Assembly (NCBI GenBank): GCA_021229015.1
Contig: CM037777.1
Location: 50,788,443-50,852,442 of the forward strand
Reading direction: 5' to 3'
Length of the DNA: 64,000 bases
Origin: Solen grandis
Lineage: Eukaryota > Mollusca > Bivalvia > Adapedonta > Solenidae
Part shown: positions 1 to 11,584 of the stretch, piece by piece
Layout: every line of letters starts with the position of its first letter
Numbering within the stretch: the stretch's first letter is position 1
Made by a program: the position numbers and the translations under genes
The notes under the pieces: model-generated
Databases searched by the model: none
What the model was told of the DNA's origin: nothing
What the model saw: the letters and a program-made list of their open reading frames with translations, nothing else

Positions 1-837
1 ATTAATACTAAGCTCTGGTTTCGCGTTCTATATTACACATATGAGATATACAGAAACACGTAATCCTATAATTATTGCATCGAAAATAAGAGAAACCATA
101 TAAGCCAGGGATTGGCATCAAATATTGGATCAAGTATTTAGTTTAAACATCCGCTATGCATAAATAACAGGAATATATTCACATTATATATTGGAATCAC
201 TATTCATATTTGTGTTCGCACATCATAATATGTCTGGTATAAAACTGGATCGGTCTAGTGGTAGTATGCGTATGAACACGCCGGATCTGAAGGTTGTGGG
301 TCCGATCCCCGTTAGGGTCAGTAATCGTGCATGGCATTCCGAGTCGCTAGATACTACGGTCCTGATTCTATAATATCTCGAATATATATATATATAAGAC
401 TCAGAATCAGGATCCTTGAAGTTTTAAAAAGTCTTCCGTTTATGATAAATAAATAGTTTTACAAAACGCAATATTGCTGTAAGATAGCATTATTTTAACT
501 TCTTAAGACTGACTCAGTAATATAGATAAAGGACCAAGTTCCACCCGCCCTGAGGGTTTAGTACTTTTCTTTAAGGTAACCCAACCATCATTAAATTATA
601 ATCATGGTCCTTCAAATGCCTAAAAGACTTCAGTACAGATGCAAGTAGTTCGGCTCTCTTGAAGGCTTGCATTTGCTATAAAATTTCCATTATATTATAT
701 GGGCTATTATCACAATTTAGTTATGGATGGACTACCTGAATTATAGTTTAAAGAAATTTATTTTTGTTTGGAGAAAATATGTTTATTTTTTTATAATGAA
801 TCCCAATGCATTAATAACAACTGTAATATCGTTCCAG
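1..837. other. AT-rich sequence before the first recognised formin exon
   Basis: No coding exon is recognisable here. It holds a tRNA-like head at about 246-320 and a short inverted repeat at about 360-412 (10-base arms around a TA run). The stretch is probably intron or 5' flank of the formin gene, since the first recognised exon appears to begin at a splice acceptor at 836-837. Confidence 0.5.
246..325 (+). repeat. tRNA-like SINE head or tRNA pseudogene
   Basis: A box A-like stretch (GGTCTAGTGGTAGTATGCG) is followed by a box B-like stretch (GGTTGTGGGTCCGATCCCC) at the spacing of an internal RNA polymerase III promoter. I could not fold a paired acceptor stem, so a decayed SINE head is preferred over a working tRNA. 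Confidence 0.45.
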
Positions 838-1575
838 CGATGTTAGATGGGACTGTGCGGAGACAGCTATAAGACAAGCAATCTACATGCCTCTACCGAA
901 AGCCCCCGACCCGAACAATCTCCATAAAGGCAACAAACTCTTCTGTGATCATTGTGGATTCTACAATAAAAAGGCAGTGGACACTTTTGCTCAAACAGAC
1001 CCAGTTGAATACCTGCCACAGAACAATAACCAAACAAGATCTGATCATGTGATAAATGGAAATGTGTCGCCTAGTTTTGATGACACGCTTAAAGAACTTG
1101 CGGCTTTAAATAAGGCGAATTTAGAAGGGTTGGGACCCTCAGGTGTGGACATGACTCCTTCCGCCACAACCTTTACTGGCTCAACAGAATGTGCCTCTGG
1201 GACCACAGACAACCCCTCTGGGATACCCCCTGCTCCTGCTCCATCCTTGCCTACTCTTGCAGTGGAACTGTTTCCCCGCCTCCTCCACCCCCTCCCGCTC
1301 CCCCCCCACCCCCTTGGGTGCCTCCTCCCCCTCCACCTCCCCCAGGTGGTGCCCCACCTCCCCCTCCTCCCCCACCACCTCCTCCTGGTGGCGCCCCTCC
1401 CCCTCCTCCCCCGCCCCCTGGCGGAGCCCCTCCACCTCCCCCAGTCCCAGGGTCTCGAGGGCCAATACGTATCCACTCCGGTCACAACCAGCTCTACCAC
1501 AGATTAGCACCCCTACACCTAAACATAAGATGAAGGTTTTCAACTGGACCAAACTGCCACAAGTTTCCGTTACAG
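838..1575 (+). CDS. FHDC1: FHDC1-like formin, exon with N-terminal region, FH1 and start of FH2
   Basis: Formins bind profilin-actin through a proline-rich FH1 and nucleate and elongate actin filaments through a dimeric FH2; FHDC1 also binds microtubules and places the FH2 near the N-terminus. Seen here: an acceptor-like AG at 836-837; an N-terminal segment in frame 2 with a methionine at 887; proline runs broken by GGA from about 1264 to 1470 in frame 1; and the FH2 opening KMKVFNWTKLP in frame 0, with the conserved Trp. The exon ends at a GTCAGT donor (phase 1), and the carried G joins the next exon as a Val codon. The frame changes twice, each time as if one base were missing, in very C-rich sequence. 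That suggests consensus errors, a broken allele or undetected introns. Upstream exons may lie outside the window. INF2 is the nearest alternative family. Confidence 0.75.
1264..1470 (+). other. FHDC1: FH1 polyproline segment
   Basis: In frame 1 this codes for runs of 5-11 prolines separated by GGA, a typical profilin-binding FH1 layout. The reverse complement is also open for about 150 codons, but that antisense frame is only a Gly/Arg-rich shadow of the CCN codons. Confidence 0.75.
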
Positions 1576-2846
1576 GTCAGTCTTTTTTTTTTCTTTTCTT
1601 TTTTTTTTCGTGTAACATCATTCGTGTGCGTCATCCTATCCTATTGTCTCATGGGCTTCCTACCTTTAATGTCTTAGTATAGGTTAGTTTATAGTTGCAT
1701 TCAACTACACGATATACTCACTTGGGCTCAGTCTTAATGTATGAACTAGTAAAACTATTAACAATGTCCACCATATAGTCTGTACGCGTTACCACAAAGT
1801 CACGTGATTCCCTGTCGTGAAGGAAGAATGACTGAAAACTATTAATATTTCTTAGATAAGATTTGTTGTTTTCGATGGGACGTTCTACACACATTTCATA
1901 AATTAACAATTTTCCAACATTAGAATATCAGACACAACAAAATAAGCATGGGGAAATGGACCAAAGACATATTCAACAGAGATATGAAGCTGTCCGAAAT
2001 ATTTATCTCGGCAATAAACTGAAGAGAAAAATATTATTAGTTGCTGTGGGCAATTTTAAACATCTCACTTTATCACGCGGTCACATGATGGTACACGTAA
2101 CTTAACGAGAGTTTCTCGTAATTTGCTCTTCACCTATATCAGAGTTGCGGAAATCTGTTATTAGATCTTTGAATGGACACGTTCATATAAGCCTCCCGCA
2201 TGATTTTGTAGACATTGGGTCAAATATCGTAATTATACCGCATTTGACTGATATTGTGCAACACTTCAATAACAAAGGGTTGCGTCGCAAAAATAGTTTA
2301 AATGGTATGAGTCGTGGATGAAATTCGGGAACTTAAAAGGAGACAACTTAATAATTTGTTACCGAAATAAAAATGTGTGCAAATATGAAATAGAAATGCG
2401 CTGGTATAGTTAATCATTTAGATTTATTCGAAATTTTGATTCCAAATATGTACATGATACATTTCTAGTAAATAATCATAACAGCTAGTCTGCATGTACA
2501 ATAATATGCAAAAAGGGGCACTTTAACACACTTTGTGCATATGTTGTTGTTGTTGTTTTTTTGTTTTTTTTTTTTTTTTTGTACTGTATAAAGACTTTTT
2601 TTAAAATTTCGAACGCCTCCAATTCGTGCCATGATGAATCGTGTAGCCTATGCTTTTTAAGACTGCGAAATGCGTATGCGCAAAACAGTCTTTATTCAGT
2701 CCTCGGAATTAGTACTTTGATTGTGAACATGTCACGTGATTTCTATATCTTGAAGCTATTTTTTCTTAGTGACAAATAAATAAATAATCATGTTTATGCA
2801 TTGTTCAAATGTTATCATCCGATTATACATTATTTATCATTGGATA

Positions 2847-3132
2847 CCGTCCCCGGTGACCGAGTGGTTAGAGCGTTCGCCTCGGAAAGCAGGAAGTCGT
2901 GGGTTCGATCCCCGGCCCTGGCACACCAAAGTCGTATTGGTACTGGTATAGCCCCCTTTCTTGGCGCTCAGCATAAAAAGAATAGTTCCAGGAGTGAATG
3001 ACCCGGTGTCAGGATAACATGACTGGATGTGGTATCATGCCACATGTCTACGGCGTGATACTGCAGTGTGACAGAACTAGTCTCCAAATGACTGAAATAT
3101 TTTCGTAGGGTTAAATCCATCAAACAACAGGC
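2847..3132 (+). mobile_element. tRNA-derived SINE (family A), full-length with target duplication
   Basis: The head has box A (TGACCGAGTGGTTAGAGCG) and box B (GGGTTCGATCC) in class-III SINE arrangement, followed by a body with CTTGGCGCTCAGCATA and a 3' part with AAATGACTGAAATA. A 12-base direct repeat, TATCATTGGATA, flanks it at 2835-2846 and 3133-3144, which is the mark of LINE-driven insertion. The same family recurs in reverse at 44915-45227 and as fragments elsewhere. Confidence 0.9.
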
Positions 3133-5139
3133 TATCATTGGATATCATTTGATCAGATGTTGATTTAGGGCCCTTTTATTAAAATCCATACGAACAAATT
3201 TGATCCTTCTATATTTTAATGTCAACCATGCAGTGTCTTAATTATTTGCACTAGAGATTGCATTATATGAATTTAACAAAAAAAATTCACAGGAATATTA
3301 CTTTTTAATATCTGTGAATTCACGCTTACGCATATTTCCGTACGAGATCAAATAACACGTGGCCTTGTTCATAACGCTGGGTGAACAGATCATCTAGACT
3401 TGGTCCAAAAATAAATTCTTAACAATATGTTAAGTCGGGGCTTTTATTTTCTAAACAAAGCTATACAGACCCATAGAAAAATCAGCTCTTGAATGAAGCT
3501 TCGCTATGCTACAATGTTATGCTGCATATACAAGTAAAAAATCTGAACTTTAGTCAGATGGAAAGCTAAAGATGTAAAATGTTTGTTCTTGATACCACAA
3601 TCCGGAAACACTTCATCAAGAGCTCTGGTTTCTCTGCATTCCCCTGGCTATATATGGCCATCTGAAACTGAACATGATAGAAAAACCCAGTCGGAACACC
3701 TCGGGTAATTCCGCCATTCTTCATCATCTGATTAAGAAGAACCCTCACAGCCGATCCTCTCCTTATTTATTTAATGTACTGTCCATATCTTACCATAGCT
3801 GCAAAGGTTACTGTCAGTGATAAAATTCAGCCGTACTACTGTTCAAACCTTTTAGAGAAAAAAAAAAACCAATGATCACGTGCTATGTTCTATTTCAAAG
3901 AAATCACATTCATACTAAAAATATGCATGTATATATATGAGTTAAACTGTATTTTCATCGTTCCTTTTGACAAAGTTTCTGTTTCCTAACCTTTGCTACA
4001 CGCATTTTTAATTCATATTTTTAAGTCTGTTTAGATTTACCTAGGCGGTTTGATCATGTCCCAGGAACGTTTTAAGAGTGGCAAAACTATTTTAAGGGAT
4101 TTTATAGAGCACTGACTACAATATATAACCATAAACGTTGCTCCAGAGTAATTATCAACTTGACCAATTACCTCTCTTTGAAAACCGCTCATGAAAACAA
4201 CTCGTCTCTTTAATAGTTCGACACGAAGGGAAAATTCTGCTCAGTATTGAATCATTGTCATACGTATGCCTACATTACGCGCCATGTCGTTTATTCATAG
4301 TGATAAATCCAATATGAAATTCGGGATATATTTGGCACTTTCATTCATTTACAGGCAGTGGTGTGTTAGTTAGTAACAGCTAATACACCGTCGTTGCTAT
4401 GGAAGCCTGGGGGACATAATCCCGTATCATTATAGACTAGACTGGACGTTTATCATCTTGAATATAACGCGCTAATATAGTTTTAAGTGGGAGACTTATG
4501 GCTGTGGGTGTATCACCAGCTTATTTTCATTCCGATTCCAGGGCGTACGTTCTAGGTATATGCTAACGTAGACGGTGAAAACAAGCAACCTGACCACGGC
4601 ACTCATATGATAAGAAATATGCATTTGGAATTCTAAGTGAATGTAGTGTGCATTGACAACGGGTCGGAAGGGTAGGAGTTCAATACCCACATAGGACGAG
4701 ATATGTTCCAAGTTGTTTTCTTTCTTCTTTTTCTTTGTTAAAATGCCACTTTTAAAAGTTTTATTATGGATTTTCTTTTCTCCAACTATGGTAAAAATAG
4801 ATTGCAGACATGGATATAACAAGAGTATATTATGGTCGTGTACGAAATGTATATATAAACGGTACGAAAAAAAAATATGAGAAACATACAAAGTAATCTG
4901 AAATATGAGAATTACATGTAGTTCTTACACTAATATACACTTCTTTCCTAAATTTAGTGCATATTCATTCAAGATTCACACGGTATTTGAACCTTACACA
5001 ATAGTGTGTTTATAAAAGTTATGGAAATAATTAGTTCTTTTAATATAAAACTACATTTACTTACATTTTAAAAATAATTGATAATATAAAGGTTATATTT
5101 ACTATCTTAATTAAGCAAAGTTCGTCTTCCATATCTGAA

Positions 5140-5295
5140 AATACATACGGCAGTTCCAGGACCGGTCGACCAGGTGTAATATCGTAACTGGATGTGTTAT
5201 CTTGCAACCTGTATTCGGAGGTACCACTATATCTGTATGATAAAGACAAAGCTCTCCAAATGACTAAACTGCCAATGGCACGATAAACCCTTGGG
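5140..5295 (+). mobile_element. SINE family A fragment (body and tail)
   Basis: Degenerate match to the body of family A: GTTCCAGGACCGG, a GTAACTGGATGTGTTATC block and TCTCCAAATGACTAAA lie in the same order as in the full copy at 2847. The tRNA head is absent. Confidence 0.6.
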
Positions 5296-5604
5296 AACAA
5301 AACTATAAATAGAAAAAATTCTTTTTAACACGTTTGTAAAAAATATGGTTTTCTCGGATATGCTTGATGCACATTTAATTTTGCTTCTAATATTTTTAGT
5401 TGCAAATAACCATACATTTAGATAAAAACAGAAAGGGAAGCTATTTAAAATGATAAGATAACAATTTGCATGTACTCAGAATTCATGTTATGGATGAATG
5501 TTTTTTGGTGGGTTTTTTTTGTGTTTTTTTTGTGGGGTTTTTTTGTGTGTTTTTTTCCAAGAAAATTTCCAAATCCATGTATATGTTTTACCCTTAGCCC
5601 TTTA

Positions 5605-5740
5605 CGTAAATGTAGGATAATTCCAGGACTTACTGACCCGCTGGTAGGATAATGTTACCAGTCGTTCTATCGTTAAGTAGACACTTTCCAAATGACTGTA
5701 ATAAATGTCGGTGGGTCATTAACCGAAACAAAGATCCTTC
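5605..5740 (+). mobile_element. SINE family A fragment (body and tail)
   Basis: AATTCCAGGACTTACTGACC, then TAGGATAATGTTACCAG, then TTTCCAAATGACTGTAATA and GGTGGGTCATTAA follow the family A order. It lies only about 300 bases from the previous fragment in the same orientation. Confidence 0.6.
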
Positions 5741-6661
5741 TAACTTCAATGATTAAATTAGCATTATAATAGATACGAAAAATCGAAACGTCCGATGTGA
5801 TTATCTATTAAAGAGGCACTAGGCACCTTGAATGGTTTCTGGCGTGCAAAATTTCGTAGACTAGCGAAAGATGTGCGTAGCTCCCATAGTTTGGTACCTA
5901 TTACAAACTTAGCAAATCACTTGCGTTAAGACAAAAACAACGGAGGACCGAAACAATAGAAGTACATAAATACAAGATGATATTTATCACCTGAACATTC
6001 CCCAAGACAGGACGTAGGATATCTCTTCTTATTACGGATCACAACCCACTCTTCGGTGCAAAAACTTGGGAGGACTCGTGTAAATCACGGCGTCAGCACG
6101 TCCCCGGGTAATTTATCGACAGGCTTATGGATGCGCACAGCTGGGTTTTCGCTCTGTGTTCGTTATTCAATGGTATAATTATATTTCTGTCACCAGCACG
6201 ACTCCTAATTATGTGAAATCTATTCTTGTAAGCGTCAGAGGCAGATGTCGCATGTTCTAAATTCATTTTATCTATTATTTATATTTTATAATATTTAAGA
6301 TTTAGTGCGTTGTTGTCTTTACGTTGAGTAACTTACAAATTGATACTTATTTAAATTTTGCTAACGTTTGCATTTTCCATTCTTATCATATGGAGCGACA
6401 AAGTTTGGCTGCACACTGAATTCATGTTTTTAACTAAATAATAAACTTGTTTTGACAAAGGAAAACTCTAAATTAGCGTATTTCTGTTTTTCGCATAGTT
6501 TATTCAAAGTTCTCGCTTTGACTAAAGTAAACATCCGTGCAGGTTGAAAATAGATTTCTAGTTTTTACTGGTGTTCCGTTTTGCTGCGAATTTATAATTT
6601 TCACTGCTTTCTAGTCAGGTTTCTCTTTGATAAATCACTTTTGGTAAATCACGTTTTATTA

Positions 6662-6890
6662 ATTGCGGTGGCCGACTGATCAGTGTGTCAGGCAGTACCA
6701 CGAAGGTGGTGGGTTCGATCCCCGAGGATTAAATGGGGATTTATAAATGGTACTGGTGCATATAGCTCCCTGCTTGTTGCTCAGTATATCATGATTGTTC
6801 CGGGAGTGCATTGTTGACCCGGTGTCTGGATTATTGCACGGCGGATCACCGCCGGGCATATTGTATTTGCTTCGTAGAGTGTCTATGGAC
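6662..6890 (+). mobile_element. degenerate SINE family A copy
   Basis: Box B (GTGGGTTCGATCCCC) is intact while box A is decayed. The body keeps GGTACTGGTGCATATAGCTC, a TTGCTCAGTATATC block and GACCCGGTGTCTGGAT. No target duplication was found. Confidence 0.65.
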
Positions 6891-8034
6891 ACGAAAACGA
6901 GGCTGTTTCGCCTCTTTTAAAATAATAAATACTTTTTTCATGAATTTGTACAATTTTAAGTTAAAATTGTATGTAGTTCGTATTTTTTTCACTTTGGATC
7001 ATGTTTATTGTAAGTATAAGTAAAACACATTAGTTTTAAAAAGAGTTTTAATTTCGAAATTTTGTAGTGAGGTTATACTTAGAGATTATTTATGTTACGT
7101 ATAATGTTTTAGATAGGAAGGTATGATAATACATTACTCTGGGTTTGTTATTCATTTATGAATTCTAGCCAAAAAAGTATTTATTGATACTTTGCTTAAA
7201 TGAAAGCGTAACAAAATCAGTATTAATATATTTGATTGGAAAATAATCGATGGCACTTTGGCATTGAGATTACTTATCTATTAATATTTGTTTTACCAAG
7301 ATTTGTCATAGATGTAAGTTATTTCAGTATTATTTCTATAATCAACAACTTTTGAACTATTGTGGTAATTGTCATCAAGTATCACTTATTTACAAGGGTT
7401 TGATGTTTTTAATTCTGATATGTAACTTCCGGTAAAAACGAAAGTATGGTAAATTGTTTACAATTTGACAATATTGAAGATCTGTCTTCGACTCCTACAG
7501 TATTTTGTGTTTTGTAAGAATGAGAATATCAGTACATAGAGTTACGATTATAAACATATAAACATCTTTTATATGATTTAATGTGAGTTTTTTTTTCTGA
7601 TCTTATCTCGAGCCAGAATGTATCTCGGTACTTTTTTGCAAGCCTCGAGAAAGTTGTGTCTGTTCAAATGAAAACATGCATGTAAGTACAAACTAAACGA
7701 AATTTTAATTTGATTGTTATATTCTTATTATCTGTATAGAGGGATGGGTTTGGAAGAGTTATAAAAAAAAACCCATTAAATTCCACTAATATTGGGCTGA
7801 GGCTATGATGAAATATGTTCAGTTTCTGCAATAAATGTAGCCAAAAAGCAAGCAAATAAGGGGGTAGGCAAAGTATTTATAGCAGTTATTTGCATCTGAT
7901 CCCACAAGCACCCAAGGGGTGGGTATATATTTCAGTTTTGTGAATGATAGATAGGCCTACAGGCACATGCCAGATAAGCAGAATCATTCAACATCAATTA
8001 TTTTGCATTTGAACCACTTGGGATGTGTTGTCCA

Positions 8035-8318
8035 TGTTATGACTACTGGCCAGATTTTAAAATAAATTGGTACAGATGTTCCATGGGTCAACCTCTACCA
8101 AAGTTGCTAAAATTATTCTGATCCATTAAAAAACATGGCCGCCAGGGGCGGGGCTTATTTGCCTTTTATGTATAAAGGGAAAACTTTACAGGGATCATCT
8201 CCTTTAAAACTACTGGCCAGATTTCAAAATGTTTTAATACAGACTGATGTTCCTTGGGTAACCGTATACTCAGGTGAGCGATCCAGGGCCATCATGGCCC
8301 TCTTGTTTTTTTCATTTT
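8035..8318 (+). mobile_element. hairpin-ended element with two core repeats (possibly Helitron-related)
   Basis: Two copies of a core beginning ACTACTGGCCAGATTT start near 8042 and 8211, about 168 bases apart. They are followed by CTCAGGTGAGCGATC and a terminal hairpin GGGCCATCATGGCCC running into CTCTTGTTTTT. Core repeats plus a 3' hairpin are the layout of the non-autonomous Helitron-like elements known in bivalves; that assignment is inference. Reverse-oriented relatives end at about 39705 and 62690. Confidence 0.55.
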
Positions 8319-8886
8319 AATATTCCCTTCAAGTCTTGGCACTAGTTTTCTATTTATATACTTATGTAAACAAGTTCACATCTCAATAAAGGCTATGTAA
8401 AAATAAAAACAATTTATTTACCTGTTGACCCACATAAAGAATATTATCAGACTGATTTTCTTTCCCGCCGTGCTTATTTCAATGTGCTGCCACAGGCAGC
8501 ACTTTTATACTTGTATGAAAGGTTGTAGTTGTATACAATTGAATGACTGGCATGTCGCCATTGGGCCGTCAGTTACAAGGAAACAAAACAAATGTAGTTT
8601 GTTTTGTTCGGTAAAAATGTTTCGGTTAAGTTGAAAAAAAAAAAACAACGTTTTTGTTGTATGTTTCACTCCTGTTTATGTAAAATTGTTAAATAATTCA
8701 TGTCACTGATTCTCGAAATAAGAATATAGCAATCAATGAAAACCCGTTAAGTGGTGTTTCTCCAGAAGATGAATATTTCGGCACTCCTGTTACACATAAT
8801 TTCGTAATCGTTATGTATACTTGAAGTGAAAATAAAACTGGTTGTTGTTTTGAATAATTTAATTTTGTCATTGGGTTATGAGACTC

Positions 8887-8892
8887 ATCATT

Positions 8893-8926
<34 letters not shown>
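8887..8926 (+). repeat. (CAT)n microsatellite
   Basis: Uninterrupted ATC/CAT triplets after one ATT variant, inside formin intron 1. The apparent poly-Asp and poly-Ile frames over it are artefacts of the repeat. Confidence 0.95.
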
Positions 8927-9894
8927 GTTCTCATCAACCCTTCGAATATACGGATATGCATTTCTGTAGTCGTGAAGGCAGAAAAGTAGATTTTTCTGGG
9001 CACTTGACACTGACACTGCCAAACGAAAGTCGACAGTCATATCGACATCAAGAGAGAATTTTCTTCAGTTAAGGAAACAGGAAATATGAATAACATGTAT
9101 TTAAGGACAGAATTCCGCTGGAACTAAAATATATACCTATGTACAGATAAACATAGAAAACGTGACTTGTAGTCAGGAATTTTGTGTCGTCTGCGGTTCC
9201 AAGAAGGAACGCCAAGATTAATGAAAAAAAAATCATGCTAGTGATTCACCTAAGGGAAAAAACATGCCAGTCTATAAATTGACAATAAAGATCAGCTTTC
9301 ATCTTGCAGTAACTGTTATCAGCAATGCTCATGGAACTGAAATAGAAATAAAATGACAATTTTCTCGTCTGTCAGCGAATATTCAGAATCATTCATTCCT
9401 AGAAAAGAGCTAGAGAAACCGATCTCCTCCAATGGGCATCGGAAATTTTGCAATAATTTTACTTGATGGTTATTTTGGTTCAAATAAATACAAGTTCGTC
9501 AGTGTTGAAATTACTAGTCTTAAATTTAAACTAAATAGTTATTGTGTTTATTTCGAGGCAACCTTGATAGTGCAATTGGTTAAGTGCCATAAGAGTAACA
9601 TAACGGCCCCTAGTAACATATCGGATACCTCAAAATATTTCACATAGGAGGTTTCCAGTTACATACAGATGTATCGTTTCCAGTACAGCTTCATTCAGGA
9701 AGGTTTCGTCGTTTAATGACTTAACGATTTGAGACACGGCGTTTGACTTCAGTTGACATTTCCAGGTTTGCTGTGAAAATTTGAGCCCCATCCTCGTTCA
9801 TTGTTATAGGTTTGACTGGTTACAGACAGTATCAAAAACAAAGCCATGTACTATGTTGAGTAAACTAGGTTAACCATTAATCACATGATACCCC

Positions 9895-10080
9895 AGAGTA
9901 ACCACTGTAAAATCATTAATATTCGGTGACATTAAAGTTTGTTGCTTATGCACTGAAGGGAATTTCGCGAACACCTTTTCGGATTCATGTACTCGAAAAC
10001 TTTGGTTCTATATAAAGAACGAATTTCGTGGGGATCATTATTCATAGATAAAACCCTCTGCGAAATGGGCGAAAATAATT
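9895..10080 (+). repeat. dispersed repeat with GATAAAACCCT motif
   Basis: Contains CTGTAAAATCATTAATATTC, GAATTTCGCGAACACC, a CGAATTTCGTGGGGATCATT block and ATTCATAGATAAAACCCTC. Related stretches occur at 42980-43160 and about 52480-52530, so it is an interspersed family of unknown type. Confidence 0.6.
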
Positions 10081-10189
10081 GCCCACGAAAAAAATTGATT
10101 TCACAGTATTGGATAAATTGATACGGTTAAATGGAAATACTACGAGGAGAGATTTTCCCAATACCATGCCTAAGACGAGTTGTTTTTAC

Positions 10190-11291
10190 TTCCGACTCGA
10201 GCTCATTTATTATATCTCCACCATATTTATATGGTGGAGACATTGTTTTTGTTGGAGTTTTCTGTCTGTCTGTCCGTCTGTCTGACACACCTTTCGTCCG
10301 GGGCATAACTCAGAAAGTATCAAGGCTATTAACTTGAAACTACACAGGTGGATAGATCTCATTGAGGAGAAGTGTCATGTACAAGAACCATAACTCTACA
10401 CATCATATTTTTGGAGTTACTGCTCTTTTTTTTTTTTAAAGTATCAAAGCTATTGACTTGAAATCTCATAAAGGAGAAATGTCATGCACAAGAATCGTAA
10501 CTCTGCACACCAACTTTTTGGAGTTATTGCCGTTTGTTATTATTTTGTCCGGAGCATAACTTAAAAAGTATCAAAGCTATTACTTGAAACTTCTAAGGTC
10601 GATAAACCTCATGATGGAAAAGTGTCATGCACAAGAACCGTAACTCTGTACATCATATTTTTGAATTTACTGCCCTTTGCTCAATTTCATACTTATATTT
10701 TAAAGGCACTACTCATGCACTATGAGACATAAAACCTTGAAACTTGATAGGTTGATAGACCTCACAAAGGGGAATTGCAGTGCACAAGAACGTTAATTCT
10801 GCAAATCATATTTTCTGAATTATTGCCCGTTGTTTAATTTCATATTAAATAGTTTTGTCTGGAGCAAAACTCGTGCACTTTGAGACATATAACCTTGAAG
10901 TTTCATAGACCTTATGAACGAGAATTGCAGAAACAAGAGGGTAATCCATTTTAAGGTTTCTTGTTGGAGTTTTTCCCCATATGCAATTTCATGTCCTTAA
11001 GATAACTCTCGTTCGACTCATACTGTTGAAATTAAATTTCATTTTTGGAAAGAAATTAATGAAAGAAAGTGTCATGCACAAGGTTCTTAACTCTGGCCTC
11101 AGTATTTTGGAGTTATTCCCCCTTTTTACAATTTCTTGACTGCAAGATAACTTTAACTCTAGCTATTTTCATATGTTACTGTGGGCCTTAGTGTAAATAT
11201 GTGTGAGGGGAAGGGGGTGGGGGAGACATCAGTTTTCTACGAAAACAAATCTCTAGTTTGTTTCTATTTCCGGCACGAACTCATTTATTAG
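10190..11291 (+). mobile_element. hairpin-initiated element with about six 145-base tandem cores
   Basis: An 11-base perfect hairpin (arms TCTCCACCATA and TATGGTGGAGA, 10215-10240) precedes a TGTCTGTCCGTCTG stretch and then about six degenerate units carrying GTGTCATGCACAAGAAC followed by TTTTGGAGTTATTGCC, near 10369, 10476, 10618, 10772, 10920 and 11066. A diverged direct repeat with core CTCATTTATTA flanks the whole (10190-10213 and 11269-11291). No protein is encoded. It resembles the non-autonomous tandem-core elements common in bivalves. Confidence 0.65.
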
Positions 11292-11444
11292 ATATAAAAT
11301 TACTTTCTCTCGGTGCCCATTTGGTCCTCGATTTATCGCATTTTTACTTAGTTTGAATATATAAGTAAACACTAGAAAGGTGATGTGACTAGAGTCGTCT
11401 ACATGAACTCCTACCATATATAGTAAATTATTTTTCTGTTTCAG

Positions 11445-11584
11445 TCGAGAATGTGTGGAAAGAGGTGAGCTCCATGGATGACCTCATACCTGTGAACTAC
11501 GATACGATAGAGCAGCTCTTCTGTCAGAAACAGGTGGATAACACCAGCAAGTCGGACGTTAAGCAGAAGTTGGTTCCAACCAAG
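11445..11584 (+). CDS. FHDC1: FHDC1-like formin, exon 2 (FH2 lasso/linker)
   Basis: A strong acceptor (TTTCTGTTTCAG) is followed by 140 bases that, with the G carried from exon 1, code for 47 residues beginning VENVWKEVSSMDDL and containing IEQLFCQKQ. FHDC1 and INF2 have W and IE.LF at this place, where the lasso passes into the linker of the FH2 dimer. A GTACGT donor follows the codon AAG (phase 0). The next recognised exon begins directly with the DxKKS block, so the segment between is a few residues shorter than in vertebrate FHDC1; a small extra exon cannot be excluded. Confidence 0.88.

Larger units (their letters stand above)
1576..11444 (+). other. FHDC1: formin intron 1 (about 9.9 kb)
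   Basis: Bounded by a GTCAGT donor at 1576 and a TTTCTGTTTCAG acceptor ending at 11444. It contains SINE copies and fragments, a (CAT)n microsatellite, hairpin-ended tandem-core elements at about 8035-8318 and 10190-11291, and dispersed repeats. No further exon was recognised in it. Confidence 0.7.

Noticed and set aside
1143..1262. A small intron (CAG|GTGTGG donor to CTTGCAG acceptor) to explain the first FH1 frame change.
   Set aside because: Joining these sites keeps frame 2 and does not enter the polyproline frame.
1045..1500. Long open frames on the minus strand opposite the FH1 region (Gly/Arg/Trp-rich).
   Set aside because: They are the complement of CCN proline codons, with no family resemblance; the plus strand carries the formin exon.
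2850..2930. A functional tRNA gene.
   Set aside because: Box A and box B are good, but the segment is the head of a 286-base SINE with a target duplication, and acceptor ends do not pair.
8698..9072. Poly-Asp and poly-Ile proteins around 8.9 kb on both strands.
   Set aside because: Both come from the (CAT)n microsatellite; the surrounding codons are not protein-like.
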